Assembly: GCF_001982635.1 (NCBI RefSeq)
Contig: NZ_MKFI01000003.1
Coordinates: 857,277 to 921,276 of the forward strand
DNA from: Bradyrhizobium mercantei
Lineage (GTDB): Bacteria > Pseudomonadota > Alphaproteobacteria > Rhizobiales > Xanthobacteraceae
DNA: 64,000 nt
Direction of reading: 5' to 3'
Position numbers and translations under genes: made by a program. The notes below the pieces were generated by a model. The model saw nothing but the letters and a program-made list of their open reading frames with translations, had not been told where the DNA came from and did no database searches. This document shows, one piece after another, positions 27,007-36,527 of the stretch. The first letter of the stretch is position 1. Every line of letters starts with the position of its first letter.

Positions 27007-28716
27007 ATGCGATCTGGAGTAAGTATTTGGGCGGCCGCCACGGTTGCGCTCATTGGAGGCGGTGCGGCCAACTCAGCAGACCTAGAGCCAACGGTGAAGC
27101 TGCCATCGGCGGTGTGGAGTTGGTCCGGAGGATATGTTGGCGTGCACGTCGGCGGTGGTTACGGCCGCACGTCCTTCAGTAATCCCTACGGTTCCTCAAT
27201 CTATGGGGATGTCGTCGATACCCCTGTCTTCCTGGCAGGTGGCCAATTTGGCTATAATTGGCAGAACAATAGTTGGGTTTTGGGCGTCGAACTGGACGCC
27301 AGCCGGGCTGTTTCCGATGGCACAAATAGCTGCCTCGCAGCCGCCGGCAATATTGTGAGCGCAAACTGCAAGGCAAGCCCAACCGCCTTTGTCGCGGGGA
27401 CCGGTCGTCTCGGTTACGCTTTTGGCCCGCAGGGTCACACACTGGCTTACATCAAGGCAGGCGTAGCCTGGCAAAATAATCGCGGGGACGTCGTCAACAA
27501 CAATGAATACTTTGGCTTCATGTCACAGGAGACAACCCACTTCGATTATGGTCGTGTCGGGGGCATCATCGGGTTCGGCATCGAGCAGGCGCTGACGCCG
27601 GCATGGTCGGTCAAATTCGAGTATGACTCTTTGCAATTTGGCGGGCCGAGCGTGGTGACCTCTCCGACCGTGCAGTTTCCACCGTTTGCAATTCTTCCCC
27701 CGAACACGACCAGCCTGTCCAGCAGCTATCAGATCGGAAAGGTCGCTCTCAACTACCATTTTGGCGCCGACCCGCGGGCGGCGCCAAAATGGTTCGATCC
27801 GCAGCTGTACGCGAAAACAACCGACCCCATACGGCCAATTGCCTTCGCAGCCGGTTGGTCGTTCGAGGGCGGCTCACGGCTGTGGCCCAGCCGGGGACGA
27901 TTCCAATGGGACAACAGCGCTGTGCCATCAATCTCTGGAGATCCCAGCATTCTTGAATCAAGGCTTACTTATCACCAGTTGGACGGACTTTCCGGGGAAT
28001 TGTTTGGCCGACTCGACAGCCCCTGGGGGATATTCCTGAAGGGCTACGTTGGAGCCGGGCGCTTCAACCGCGGAAACATGAACGACGAAGACTGGGGAAT
28101 CTACGGTATATCCTATACCGACACGATATCTGGTCAGTCGAACGGAAAGTTCACATACTACACGGCCGACGCCGGCTTTGACCTCCTACGCAGCACCGAC
28201 TACAAAGTCGGTGGATTCATCGGCTGGACATATTACGGCCAGAAGTCGGACACGCCAGGCTGCGTGCAACTCGCCAACATCTTCTTTCCGTGCCTTGAGC
28301 CGGGCGACAACACGATCATCGGCAAACAGAGTACTCATTGGAATGCTCCGCGCATCGGCGTGAGCGGTGAGACCATGCTCGCCGAGCGCTGGCGCGTCAG
28401 CGCCGACATTGCCTACCTGCCCTGGACCGATTTCAGTGGTCGTGACAACCACCTCTTGCGACCGACGACCACGTTCTTTGATCAACGCGGGAATGGTGGC
28501 GGGGGAGTGCAGGCTCAAGGGGTGTTGTCGTACTTCATCACCAACAATTTCAGCGTGGGAATCGGCGGCCGTTATTGGGCTATGTGGACCAAAAAGGACA
28601 GCGATTTCATGTGCAGCGGCTGCGGCGGCCCGGGCACGATCGCTGGGCCTGAATTTGCGAAATACAGTATGGAGCGTTGGGGCGTATTCTTCCAAGTCGC
28701 TTATAAGCTCGACTGA
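27007..28716 (+). CDS. Outer-membrane fusion: Omp25/31-like barrel plus omptin-like protease
   Basis: A 569-residue protein with a signal peptide (1-23, ending ANSA). Residues 33-252 resemble the small rhizobial barrel family (start WSWSGGYVGVHVGGGYG, end VALNYHF). Residues about 275-569 resemble omptins: GNMNDEDW with Asp360 and Asp362, and TDFSGRDNH with Asp480 and His482, match the four catalytic residues of OmpT, followed by barrel strands and a C-terminal aromatic-rich strand. If right, it is a surface protease that could cut host peptides. The fold boundaries are inferred. Confidence 0.65.
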   Translation: MRSGVSIWAAATVALIGGGAANSADLEPTVKLPSAVWSWSGGYVGVHVGGGYGRTSFSNPYGSSIYGDVVDTPVFLAGGQFGYNWQNNSWVLGVELDASRAVSDGTNSCLAAAGNIVSANCKASPTAFVAGTGRLGYAFGPQGHTLAYIKAGVAWQNNRGDVVNNNEYFGFMSQETTHFDYGRVGGIIGFGIEQALTPAWSVKFEYDSLQFGGPSVVTSPTVQFPPFAILPPNTTSLSSSYQIGKVALNYHFGADPRAAPKWFDPQLYAKTTDPIRPIAFAAGWSFEGGSRLWPSRGRFQWDNSAVPSISGDPSILESRLTYHQLDGLSGELFGRLDSPWGIFLKGYVGAGRFNRGNMNDEDWGIYGISYTDTISGQSNGKFTYYTADAGFDLLRSTDYKVGGFIGWTYYGQKSDTPGCVQLANIFFPCLEPGDNTIIGKQSTHWNAPRIGVSGETMLAERWRVSADIAYLPWTDFSGRDNHLLRPTTTFFDQRGNGGGGVQAQGVLSYFITNNFSVGIGGRYWAMWTKKDSDFMCSGCGGPGTIAGPEFAKYSMERWGVFFQVAYKLD

Positions 28717-29386
28717 AGAGACCTGATAGCTGGCAAGTCCTAAGTACCGGTCGATCAGACGGCTGCGAAAAGGCGAGAGTCATTCGGTCGATTCGGGAGA
28801 GGCCCGAAGTGAAACTGCCGACGCTATCGGCTGCGAAAGACGAATAGCTGCATCGATGTCAACGCACGTGAAAGCCAAGCGTCACGGACGGTACAGTTCC
28901 GTACAAGGAGATCTGCCAGATCGGAGCGGCTCCTTTGTTCCCGCGACTGATGCGTGCCGGACGATAGCACTTGGCTGACCGTCTTCCCGACCGCCGAGAC
29001 CTCTTGGCGAGTCCGCGTTTCGAGCGATGGTGTCGGAGCAGTTGCCTCGCATATAAAAGCTCAACTACACCGTAAGTCTGGTCACAACGGGTCCTGTTTG
29101 CAACATGATGCCCGCGAAGATGCGGAGGACGGTACCTTTGTTGCGGGATTGTTGACGGGGGCGGTTCGCCCCCGACATCGAGGATCGGTCATCGGATCGA
29201 GCAAGAAAGGCCGTCTACGTCAGCTTCCAGCGATCTTTCTGGAATCGGCAATTAAGCCCATCACGGTATTCTCTAATGAAGCTGCACTGTGGTGGCGAAG
29301 TAGTGCGCTTAGGCAGCTCTCGGAAGCGATATGCGATGGTCTAGAGAGAATCCATTCATCACACGGTTGGCGGCACCGGCCGTGTT
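28717..29386. other. Stretch without supported genes
   Basis: About 670 bases after the outer-membrane fusion gene. A 171-codon open frame on the plus strand was examined and not accepted. A GTCAGCTT at 29222 does not continue as a tts box. Confidence 0.4.
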
Positions 29387-29575
29387 TCAGAGCCGGAAAG
29401 TCAAAGGAAATGTTTTCGCTAACAGCTTCTCAAAGGCAGAATGCTGTTCAAGAAGGCGATTTTCAATGAGCTTCCGATCCGCATCAGGTAATTCTGTCTG
29501 AAGCAACTTACGACAACGCCAAATGTGGTTGCGTACCGATCTAATCTCACTGAGCCTATCATCAACCGAGATCAT
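29387..29575 (-). CDS. Small helical hypothetical protein
   Basis: Sixty-two residues starting MISVDDRLSEIRSVRNHIWR. Heptad-like helical pattern with LLQTELPDADRKLIENRL in the middle. It resembles small helical Bradyrhizobium proteins of unknown function, by pattern only. No strong ribosome site. Confidence 0.45.
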   Translation of the reverse strand: MISVDDRLSEIRSVRNHIWRCRKLLQTELPDADRKLIENRLLEQHSAFEKLLAKTFPLTFRL

Positions 29576-31587
29576 CGCGCACGCCGACTAACTTCCAACT
29601 AACCCTTGAAGTGACCAATCGCGCCGCTACGCCGCTAAGCCACCGCTCCATCACGCCGGGGTATGCCAACTGGTTTCGCGTCCAAGCTTTTGCAAGGCGC
29701 GGGCCAATTTGCTTCGGGACATTGCGAATAGTGCGGTATACGCAAGGCGTTCAATCGATATCACTCTGCCACCGCCAGTGTGATGGTCATTTGCCGTAGA
29801 TCTCGAATTTTATCTGCATTGTCGGCGCGCCCGTTGGGGAATTCCTGCACGTCACGAGGAGGTCGGGTTCACACCGCAGAGCGGCAAAGGCCGTTAAACC
29901 GAGGCTGGGTCGTAGCGGAACGCAAGTCTTTTGGGGGCTAAGGCAATACACCCGTGCAGCGATAAAGGCGCCGTTATTTTGACGCTTCGGTGCTTTGCGA
30001 ACTTTGTGAGTGTTCGATTGAACGTCATGTTCTGTGAGTGGCGGAATATCACCGTATGCAGGCTCGAATAGGTCTCGGATTGGCGAGCAGCATCGCTCTG
30101 AATGGACTGCGCGCTCTATCGATTGCGGCACAAAAAGGAAAACTGTCGTGCACGAGGCATTCGCGGTTATTGCCCGACAACCGACACTTGAGCGAGATCT
30201 GCTCGTTTTGATGAATCAGCTTCAAAACATCAGATTGCCTATCCGGCATGTTCCAGGCGTGAGTTTCGCGCAACGGCGGGACATCGTCGCGCCGTGAGTT
30301 TCGAGGTTTCGCCCTGCAGCTTGATATTGACGCCCGGCGACGTGGCGCGGCTCGCGGACGTTCGAGAGCGTTGCATCTGCTTCTCAGGTGCGTAACGTTT
30401 GAGCTGACTGCAAGATCTAGGATCGATGTCCTGACGGATACCCCTCCCGATTCGGAGGAGTTCGGCGGCTGTGATCGGCCGAGAACTATCATCCACACGT
30501 GATCGATCAACGAAGATGAGCCGAGACAGCCGACTGCCCGGCGCCGAAAACTCGTCAGCAGACTTTGGAAACCGTTTGATTCGGCTGCGCCGACGCCGGT
30601 GATGCCTTGTCGCTGGCCGCGTCAGATTCGAACGGCGCTGAACTGAAAATCTCGGACCGGGCTCGAGCGCAAGCCGCCCAGAAGGCGAGGCCGGCACGAA
30701 AAGCATCACGCCGGCCTGTCAACGTTTTGTCGTGTTTCCGCAATGTTGAGTTGAAGGCATCAATGTCGCAAGTCCGACTAAGGTGCAAGCGTTCCGCGCG
30801 AACGTCGCAAAGCGCGAGGTATTTTTCCCGTTTAAGCAAAGCTCGCACGCTTCTTTTGCGGCATGCCATTTGCTGGATGGGAAGAACAAGATAAGCGGCG
30901 ACCACGCAAGCCTTGCAGTCGCCAGTCAGGGAGGTTGAACGTGACGAAGAGATTCGTCGAAGGTGGGCTGATAGCGAAGATACGACGGATCTTTATCCTG
31001 CGAAGGCGTGCCGACATTCGGTGGCCGTGCTCGGGATTCCGTCATCGCTACTCGCATGTCGTGGCATCGGCGAATAACCACGATCCAGTCCACGACCGAA
31101 ATTTCATCCGCTCTCCGATCGCCGTCAACGGACAAACCCGGAGCAGTGCGCATTGTCGATCAACAGCCGCAAAGTCCGGCCAACTTCGTGTAGGATCTGC
31201 CGCAGTTCGCGCGGTCGCGACTTTCGACGGAGACGATATAGCAGCGTTCAAGTGCGACTATGCGGATATCATCCCCGTCCTGATCCATAGCCTGCTGCGG
31301 GCCGCGCTCCGAAATCCTGTCCGCCATAGCTACGTTCTGGCTTTATGCCGGCGCCTCCGGCATCGCATTCGAGCCTTGTTTGCCTTTGTAGAAGCATTGC
31401 TCGGGGCGCCAATCGCATGTTGGCCGGGTAAGACGCGACCCGGCACTTTTGGCTCGCTCGGTCTCACACGGCCACAAACAGCATTGGCTAGCCTGAAAAG
31501 GCAATCTTCACGTAATCCTACCGAGAGGAGAAGATCTAGTGTGTGGGGCTGCGGCGCGTGTCCTTGTTCGCTTGGGAAGGGACCATC
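29576..31587. other. Gene-poor stretch of 2 kb upstream of dctA
   Basis: No gene I can defend. A minus-strand frame near 30555-30870 has some protein-like character but no ribosome site or family. No clear sigma-54 (GG-N10-GC) promoter was found before dctA, although rhizobial dctA genes usually have one. Confidence 0.4.
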
Positions 31588-32901
31588 ATGGTAATCATCG
31601 CAGCCGCTCCGCCGGCGGCGCCCTCGCGTTCCTGGTATAAAATTCCCTACGTCCAGGTACTTATCGCAATCCTGATCGGCGTCATGGTCGGCTACTTGTG
31701 GCCTTCTGTTGCGACAAATGACTGGATCAAGGCGCTCGGCGATGGATTCATCAAGCTGATCAAAATGCTTGTCGCGCCGATCATCTTTTGCACCGTCGTA
31801 TCCGGCATTTCGCACATTCAAGATGCCGGAAAGGTCGGCCGGGTCGGCATCAAGGCGCTGGTCTATTTCGAGGTTGTTTCCACTTTCGCCCTGTTGCTTG
31901 GTCTGGTCATAGGCAATCTGTTCCCGATCGGCCATGGGCTCGCGGTCAAGCCCGATGCCGTGGCTGTGGCCGGCCTGGTGAACAAATCAGAAGCGCAGAA
32001 GGGGGTCGATTTCGTCCTCAACATCATTCCGGACAGTGTGGTCGGGGCTCTGGCGCGGGGCGACATCCTGCAAGTGCTGCTGTTTGCCATTCTGCTAGGC
32101 TTTTCGCTGATGGCCCTGGGCGAGAGGGGTGCGCGGTTGCGTGGGATCATTGACGATGCCGCACACGCAGTATTCGGCGTCATTGCCATCGTGATGAAGG
32201 CCGCGCCGATCGGCGCCTTTGGCGCCATGGCCTACACAATCGGCAAATTCGGACCAGCTGCGCTCAGCAATCTGGTCGGATTGATCCTCCTGTTCTATGC
32301 CACGGCCGCGCTTTTCGTCGTGCTTGTGCTCGGCCTGATTGGGCGCATGATCGGCTTTTCCATCTTCAAGTTCATTGCGTATATCAAGGATGAGCTATTG
32401 ATCGTGCTGGGTACCTCGTCTTCGGAAAGCGCGCTCCCGCAGCTGATGAAAAAGCTGGAACGGCTGGGTTGTTCGAAGCCGCTGGTGGGCCTCGTGGTGC
32501 CGACCGGATACTCATTCAATCTCGACGGTACCAACATCTACATGACGTTGGCGACGTTGTTCATCGCGCAGGCGCTCGACATTAACCTGACCTTGGGTCA
32601 GCAGTTCACAATCATAATTGTAGCGATGCTGACGTCGAAAGGCGCAAGCGGTGTCACCGGCGCCGGCTTCATCACGCTCGCAGCGACCCTGACGGTTGTC
32701 AGTCCCGCGCTGGTTCCAGGCATCGCGATTGTCTTCTCGATCGATAAATTTATGAGTGAGGTGCGTGCGCTCACAAATGTCACGGGGAACGGTGTTGCCG
32801 CAATGTTTGTGTCCTGGTGGGAAGGCGAGCTTGACCAAGCGCGCCTATGCAAGCAACTCAACCGGGAAGACCGACCCGCCGATGTCGGGACATCCGAATA
32901 G
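31588..32901 (+). CDS. dctA: C4-dicarboxylate transport protein DctA
   Basis: A 437-residue secondary transporter taking up succinate, fumarate and malate with protons or sodium, the carbon supply of bacteroids. The start at 31588 (MVIIAAAPPAAPSRSWYKIP) was chosen over 31543 because GGAAGG precedes it and it begins just before the first membrane segment. Family marks include the serine-rich hairpin SSSESALPQL, the substrate-binding NLDGTNIYM and the SKGASGVTGAGFI segment. About eight membrane spans plus two re-entrant loops fit the DAACS family. Confidence 0.93.
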   Translation: MVIIAAAPPAAPSRSWYKIPYVQVLIAILIGVMVGYLWPSVATNDWIKALGDGFIKLIKMLVAPIIFCTVVSGISHIQDAGKVGRVGIKALVYFEVVSTFALLLGLVIGNLFPIGHGLAVKPDAVAVAGLVNKSEAQKGVDFVLNIIPDSVVGALARGDILQVLLFAILLGFSLMALGERGARLRGIIDDAAHAVFGVIAIVMKAAPIGAFGAMAYTIGKFGPAALSNLVGLILLFYATAALFVVLVLGLIGRMIGFSIFKFIAYIKDELLIVLGTSSSESALPQLMKKLERLGCSKPLVGLVVPTGYSFNLDGTNIYMTLATLFIAQALDINLTLGQQFTIIIVAMLTSKGASGVTGAGFITLAATLTVVSPALVPGIAIVFSIDKFMSEVRALTNVTGNGVAAMFVSWWEGELDQARLCKQLNREDRPADVGTSE

Positions 32902-33270
32902 GACGGGGTGGATGGCAGCGTTTCAACCGCGAGCAGTGTTGGCGAAGGAACATGGCGCCGGTTGTGATCCTTCGATCGCCATTGGCGACGTCGCCGCCGG
33001 CTGATGGATTGGCATTTCGGCGTGAATCTCACGCTTCGTCTGGCGGTGGATGGCAGACGCGCATCGGGTGCCGGGAATACGTGGAGAGCGCACCGCGACC
33101 TATACTTGATATTGCCGCCATGGCATCGGCGGAGCTCATCGCCAATCTCGTGGCGGACGATACATCGGTTATTGCCCGCCAAAGGTCACCGTGGACCAGA
33201 GCAGGAAGCGCGCCAGCCATCGGCAGGATGCGCGAAACTGCACACCGGCCGACGGCCGCGCTTTCTGCGA
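32902..33270. other. Short stretch between dctA and the virK-like gene
   Basis: About 370 bases between convergent genes. No gene or clear terminator was recognised. Confidence 0.4.
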
Positions 33271-33711
33271 CTACCAGACGAACTTCGCGCCGTCCGGCAA
33301 TTCGCAGACGAATTCGCCCTGGCTCACGGCTTCCGCCGATCCGGCAGCCAGCTTGGAAGCCCGCACGGTGAGCCTGCCGTCGCGGCCTAGGCTGTGGCGA
33401 ATATATTCGGTCACAGGATGTCCGGAGCTGTCCAGGGTTTGATGCGGATCGGCGAAGCTGATGCCGTTCTGGGCGGACACCCTGAAGGCACGGATAGTCA
33501 GCCCGCCCTGCACGGCCGGTCCGGGTTTGCCGCCATCGGCGGTGGTGCACCGGCTCAGGTCCAGTATGACTTTGACATTCTTGCCGTCCTGCAGGGCACT
33601 GAGCACCTCGGCGTATTTCGGCGAGGGCTCATCGGCCCGAGCGATTGCGCTCACGCTTGCAACCGACAGCAGGGACAACAGGATTGACAGGCATCTGCCA
33701 CTGAACTGCAT
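33271..33711 (-). CDS. virK: VirK-family secreted protein
   Basis: A 146-residue protein with a start at 33711 supported by AGGAGA and by a signal peptide (MQFSGRCLSILLSLLSVASV, cleavage near AIARA). The mature part, with LDLSRCTTADGG, GGLTIRAFRV and VTEYIRHSLGRDGRLTVR, fits the VirK family known from the Agrobacterium Ti plasmid and from symbiotic plasmids. Function is unclear; it is periplasmic or secreted. An isolated gene here. Confidence 0.75.
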   Translation of the reverse strand: MQFSGRCLSILLSLLSVASVSAIARADEPSPKYAEVLSALQDGKNVKVILDLSRCTTADGGKPGPAVQGGLTIRAFRVSAQNGISFADPHQTLDSSGHPVTEYIRHSLGRDGRLTVRASKLAAGSAEAVSQGEFVCELPDGAKFVW

Positions 33712-34310
33712 ATGGTATTCTCCTCGATAGGAATCAAAGTCCGCGCAAGCGCCAGCGTGCCCAGCGTCGTGCTTGGCGGAATTCGGACATCTGGCGCGTT
33801 TGCTTTCCGACAACACCACGCGTTGCAACCGCAAGCTAGTCTTTGCGAAGGCTAATCGAACGTCACAAACTCGTATGTGAGCTTCGAAATGACCCGACGA
33901 TTTCCGCCTCCCTCGCTCAGAACCGAGCCAACACGATCGACTCGGTCGCAACCAGGCGGCATTTCGCGAGCGTACTGGCCAGGCAGCTACGCTGATCCCC
34001 GTACTGCGCAATCAAATCGAGATCTGTGCGCCGGCGCAGTAAGACCAGGCAGTCTGACGTTCGATGGGAGGATTCATGGACTGGATTAGTCGGTCGAAGC
34101 GAGATCAGCTCATTCTGCCCATGCTCCAGGCCTGGCAGGTCCAACAGTCATCACACCACCCGCGCGATCGCCTATCGCCGACGCCGCGGCCTCGCATCGG
34201 GGGAGGTCATCCTGGCCAATGACCAACGACCGGGCTCATAACCGGACATTTGATGCAGTCGATCCGATTAAGATAACTAGCAATGGTGTCGCGACATTGA
34301 ACCCTCGGGT
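33712..34310. other. Stretch without supported genes
   Basis: About 600 bases upstream of virK and downstream of the ATPase pair. No gene, repeat or clear promoter identified. Confidence 0.4.
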
Positions 34311-34982
34311 CTAGTATGGTCTCCGTATCTGAGCGCCCATTTCTAAATCCCGAAGCAGGGTATAACTTCCGCGAATCCATTGATGCAGCTCGGTCGACCA
34401 ATCCTTCTCGTTCCGCAGATATCCAGTGAAGGAGAAACTCAGTCGGTTTATGTAGGCCTTTAGAAATGTCGGCAGCGCGGGGATGCGGAGCACATGCCCG
34501 TCATCCATGATGTCAGGCAATGCGCCGCGTAGCACGAATTCATTGTGGACGGTGACGAGCGCCCCTGGCGGCGTCTGTCGCCGCAGCATCTCATAACTGC
34601 GCCAGGACATACGATCAGTGTCTGCGACGAACAGGATGATCGGGACGACATAACGGCGCACCGTCTCATTCATGAAGCGAATCTCTTCGCACGTCTTGAA
34701 AAATTCGTCGAACGCATGACAGCCGAGGTCAATCACCTTGGCCACCCGATCGTGGACGATAAGCGGGTCGATCAGTTGGACCTTACCGTACGTATCGGTC
34801 ACATCTGCGGTCTCCGTGATGTGAGGGAGGTAATCGAGCAATGACGGCTCCCTCAGATTGACATCGAAAGAGAGAGCCGTGCCGTTCTTCAGTACCAGGA
34901 ACTCGCTTACAAGGCGAGCGATCAGGGTTTTACCGACCTGCGGGCTAGGAGAGCAGATGATGTAGATGGGCGTTGCTAACAT
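34311..34982 (-). CDS. ParA/MinD-like P-loop ATPase with altered Walker A
   Basis: A 223-residue protein from an ATG at 34982 (a TTG at 34997 is possible). It begins ATPIYIICSPSPQVGKT, so the P-loop is present (PQVGKT) but lacks the signature Lys of the KGGxGKT type. Later segments are a Walker-B-like VAKVIDLGC and VPIILFVADTD. It lies about 60 bases after the canonical ParA-like gene and is likely its operon partner. No replication or ParB gene is beside it, so chromosome or plasmid partition is not the obvious role. Confidence 0.6.
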   Translation of the reverse strand: MLATPIYIICSPSPQVGKTLIARLVSEFLVLKNGTALSFDVNLREPSLLDYLPHITETADVTDTYGKVQLIDPLIVHDRVAKVIDLGCHAFDEFFKTCEEIRFMNETVRRYVVPIILFVADTDRMSWRSYEMLRRQTPPGALVTVHNEFVLRGALPDIMDDGHVLRIPALPTFLKAYINRLSFSFTGYLRNEKDWSTELHQWIRGSYTLLRDLEMGAQIRRPY

Positions 34983-35043
34983 AGCCGGCAGAATCAATCG
35001 AGTTTTGTACGTGGGCTCAGCCCGTTCCTCGCCGCATACGCGG

Positions 35044-35793
35044 CTATTTCTCGCCGCTGCGGGTCATCGACTTCGCACCGGTCAATTCGGTCAAGTTTAT
35101 GCGGTCATACTCGCCCCAGACATTTGCAAGCCAGTGACGGACATAGCCGCGCAACACGAAGGAGTAGTTCGCCGGCTCATCGCGCCGCCCCTTGTTCGCG
35201 ACGAAGTCGACGAAGGGCACGGAAGCGACTTCGACTTGCTCATAGGCCATCGCGTCGAGCTTGGGTATGGTCAGCTCGGTCGCATACTTGATGCGATGGA
35301 AATAGGAGTTGTAGGTCGACTGGTCCCACTGGAAGAACTGGGTGTCGTTGATGAAGTTCTTCACCAGGAAGTATTTCGCGCCGCTCATGAAATCGGCGGT
35401 TTCGGCGATCTCGTCCAGCGAGGCGATGGAAGGGCCAAGTATATGGAACACGGCAAATGTGATTTGGCCGGACCGCGCGGCATCCAAAAAGCCGATGTCG
35501 CGCAAAGAACCCAACGCTGAGGACAATAGGCCAGCGCGCGCATCGATCACTGTGACGGACAGTCCGGAGTTTAAGGTATCAAAAATCTTCATCTGATCCG
35601 CGGTCGTCGTCATATCGACGATCTCGGTGATGTCAGGGTGAAAACGCTTCAACGTTCCCCGCGGTGATTCCGTGTCAAAAGCGCGTGTCTGCACGGCATT
35701 GTTGCTGAAGTAGTCGAGGAGCGTTCGCGATACTGTCGTCTTTCCAACGCCACCCTTGTCCGCGCCGACCACAATCACAACTGGCTTCACCAT
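35044..35793 (-). CDS. ParA-family ATPase with canonical deviant Walker A
   Basis: A 249-residue protein starting MVKPVVIVVGADKGGVGKTT with AGGGGAA before the ATG at 35793; the longer open frame upstream is not needed. The deviant Walker A has the signature Lys. AFDTESPRGTLKRFHPD and VTVIDARAGLLSS follow as switch-like segments. It forms a pair with the smaller ATPase downstream. Related ParA-like ATPases position cellular cargo; what this pair serves is unknown. Confidence 0.7.
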   Translation of the reverse strand: MVKPVVIVVGADKGGVGKTTVSRTLLDYFSNNAVQTRAFDTESPRGTLKRFHPDITEIVDMTTTADQMKIFDTLNSGLSVTVIDARAGLLSSALGSLRDIGFLDAARSGQITFAVFHILGPSIASLDEIAETADFMSGAKYFLVKNFINDTQFFQWDQSTYNSYFHRIKYATELTIPKLDAMAYEQVEVASVPFVDFVANKGRRDEPANYSFVLRGYVRHWLANVWGEYDRINLTELTGAKSMTRSGEK

Positions 35794-36527
35794 GGAATTC
35801 CCCTGAGGCACTCGCTTTCGCGCCGGCGCGACATGCGCCAGCGGCAGGCGTCTGCTTTGGGTGCGAACATGGCAGAACGAGGGACAGTTGAGTTTTTGAT
35901 GCGTCATCGGAGTGTTTGGTCGACAGCTTTCATTGCCCGGCCGCCAGGAAGTGGAATGCAATGACGATGATAGAGCGAAGAGAGCGGCAGCGCTGATGTT
36001 GGCTTCAACGAACTTCCAACATCTGATCGAGCAATTTAGCATAGGATCGACTGCTGAGATGTTTGCGGCCGGATAACTGTCGCGTCGTTCGAATATGCAA
36101 CAGTAATAAAATGACTTGAATCGCACGTAGCGTCAGGTTGTATAATTGGAAGCGTGACGACGTAGGATATGGCGCGCTGACATTGATGACTAACAGGATA
36201 ATCAAGCGAGGTCATGTGAGTGAGTGAATTGGGGCGCAGTCATCTCGAAGAGATAAGGATCATGCCGGTGCGAGACCACGCGCGTTTGCTTGATGCAGCG
36301 TGTGATGATGTAGAATAGCGCGACGCGTGGTGAGGGGAGTTGGAATCGAATTTGCTCGTGTCGGACGGGGGTTGGAGTCAGGCAATAAGGGGTTAGCAAA
36401 CGCCAAGAGCGGACAACCATTGCTCTCGCGCTGTGGCGGCCGCCAATGCTAGCCTACCGCAGACAGGGATGATGACCCTGCGGGACCGCGAGACGCGACG
36501 GCGGCGTACCTTGGAAAGGATTGTGCG
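35794..36527. other. Divergent intergenic region
   Basis: About 730 bases between the ParA-like gene and the SKWP-repeat gene. It contains the third MerR-geometry site pointing toward the SKWP-repeat gene. No gene supported. Confidence 0.45.
36116..36146 (+). promoter_or_regulatory. MerR-geometry promoter-like site, copy 3
   Basis: TTGAAT at 36116, a 19-base spacer containing CACGTAGCGTCAGG, and a perfect TATAAT at 36141. The closest downstream gene is the SKWP-repeat gene, about 380 bases away. It also shows CGTCAG-TTGT, vaguely like a tts box, but the second half does not fit. Confidence 0.5.

Noticed and set aside
29215..29250. Possible tts box beginning GTCAGCTT
   Set aside because: The second half (CGAAAGCT) is missing and no effector gene follows.
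28954..29469. Plus-strand frame of 171 codons
   Set aside because: Composition is patchy, there is no ribosome site, and its end overlaps the more plausible small minus-strand gene.
30555..30869. Minus-strand frame with some protein-like character
   Set aside because: No ribosome site, no recognised family, and a competing plus-strand frame; evidence too thin to call a gene.
31400..31587. Sigma-54 promoter before dctA
   Set aside because: GG and GC pairs are present but none has the required 10-base spacing.
34966..35520. Plus-strand frame of 184 codons
   Set aside because: Fully antisense to the ParA-like gene, which has a Walker A motif and ribosome site.
36100..36150. Reading the 36.1-kb site as a tts box
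   Set aside because: CGTCAG-TTGT is shared, but AAAGCT and the CC block are absent, while the 19-bp spacer fits the other two sites.
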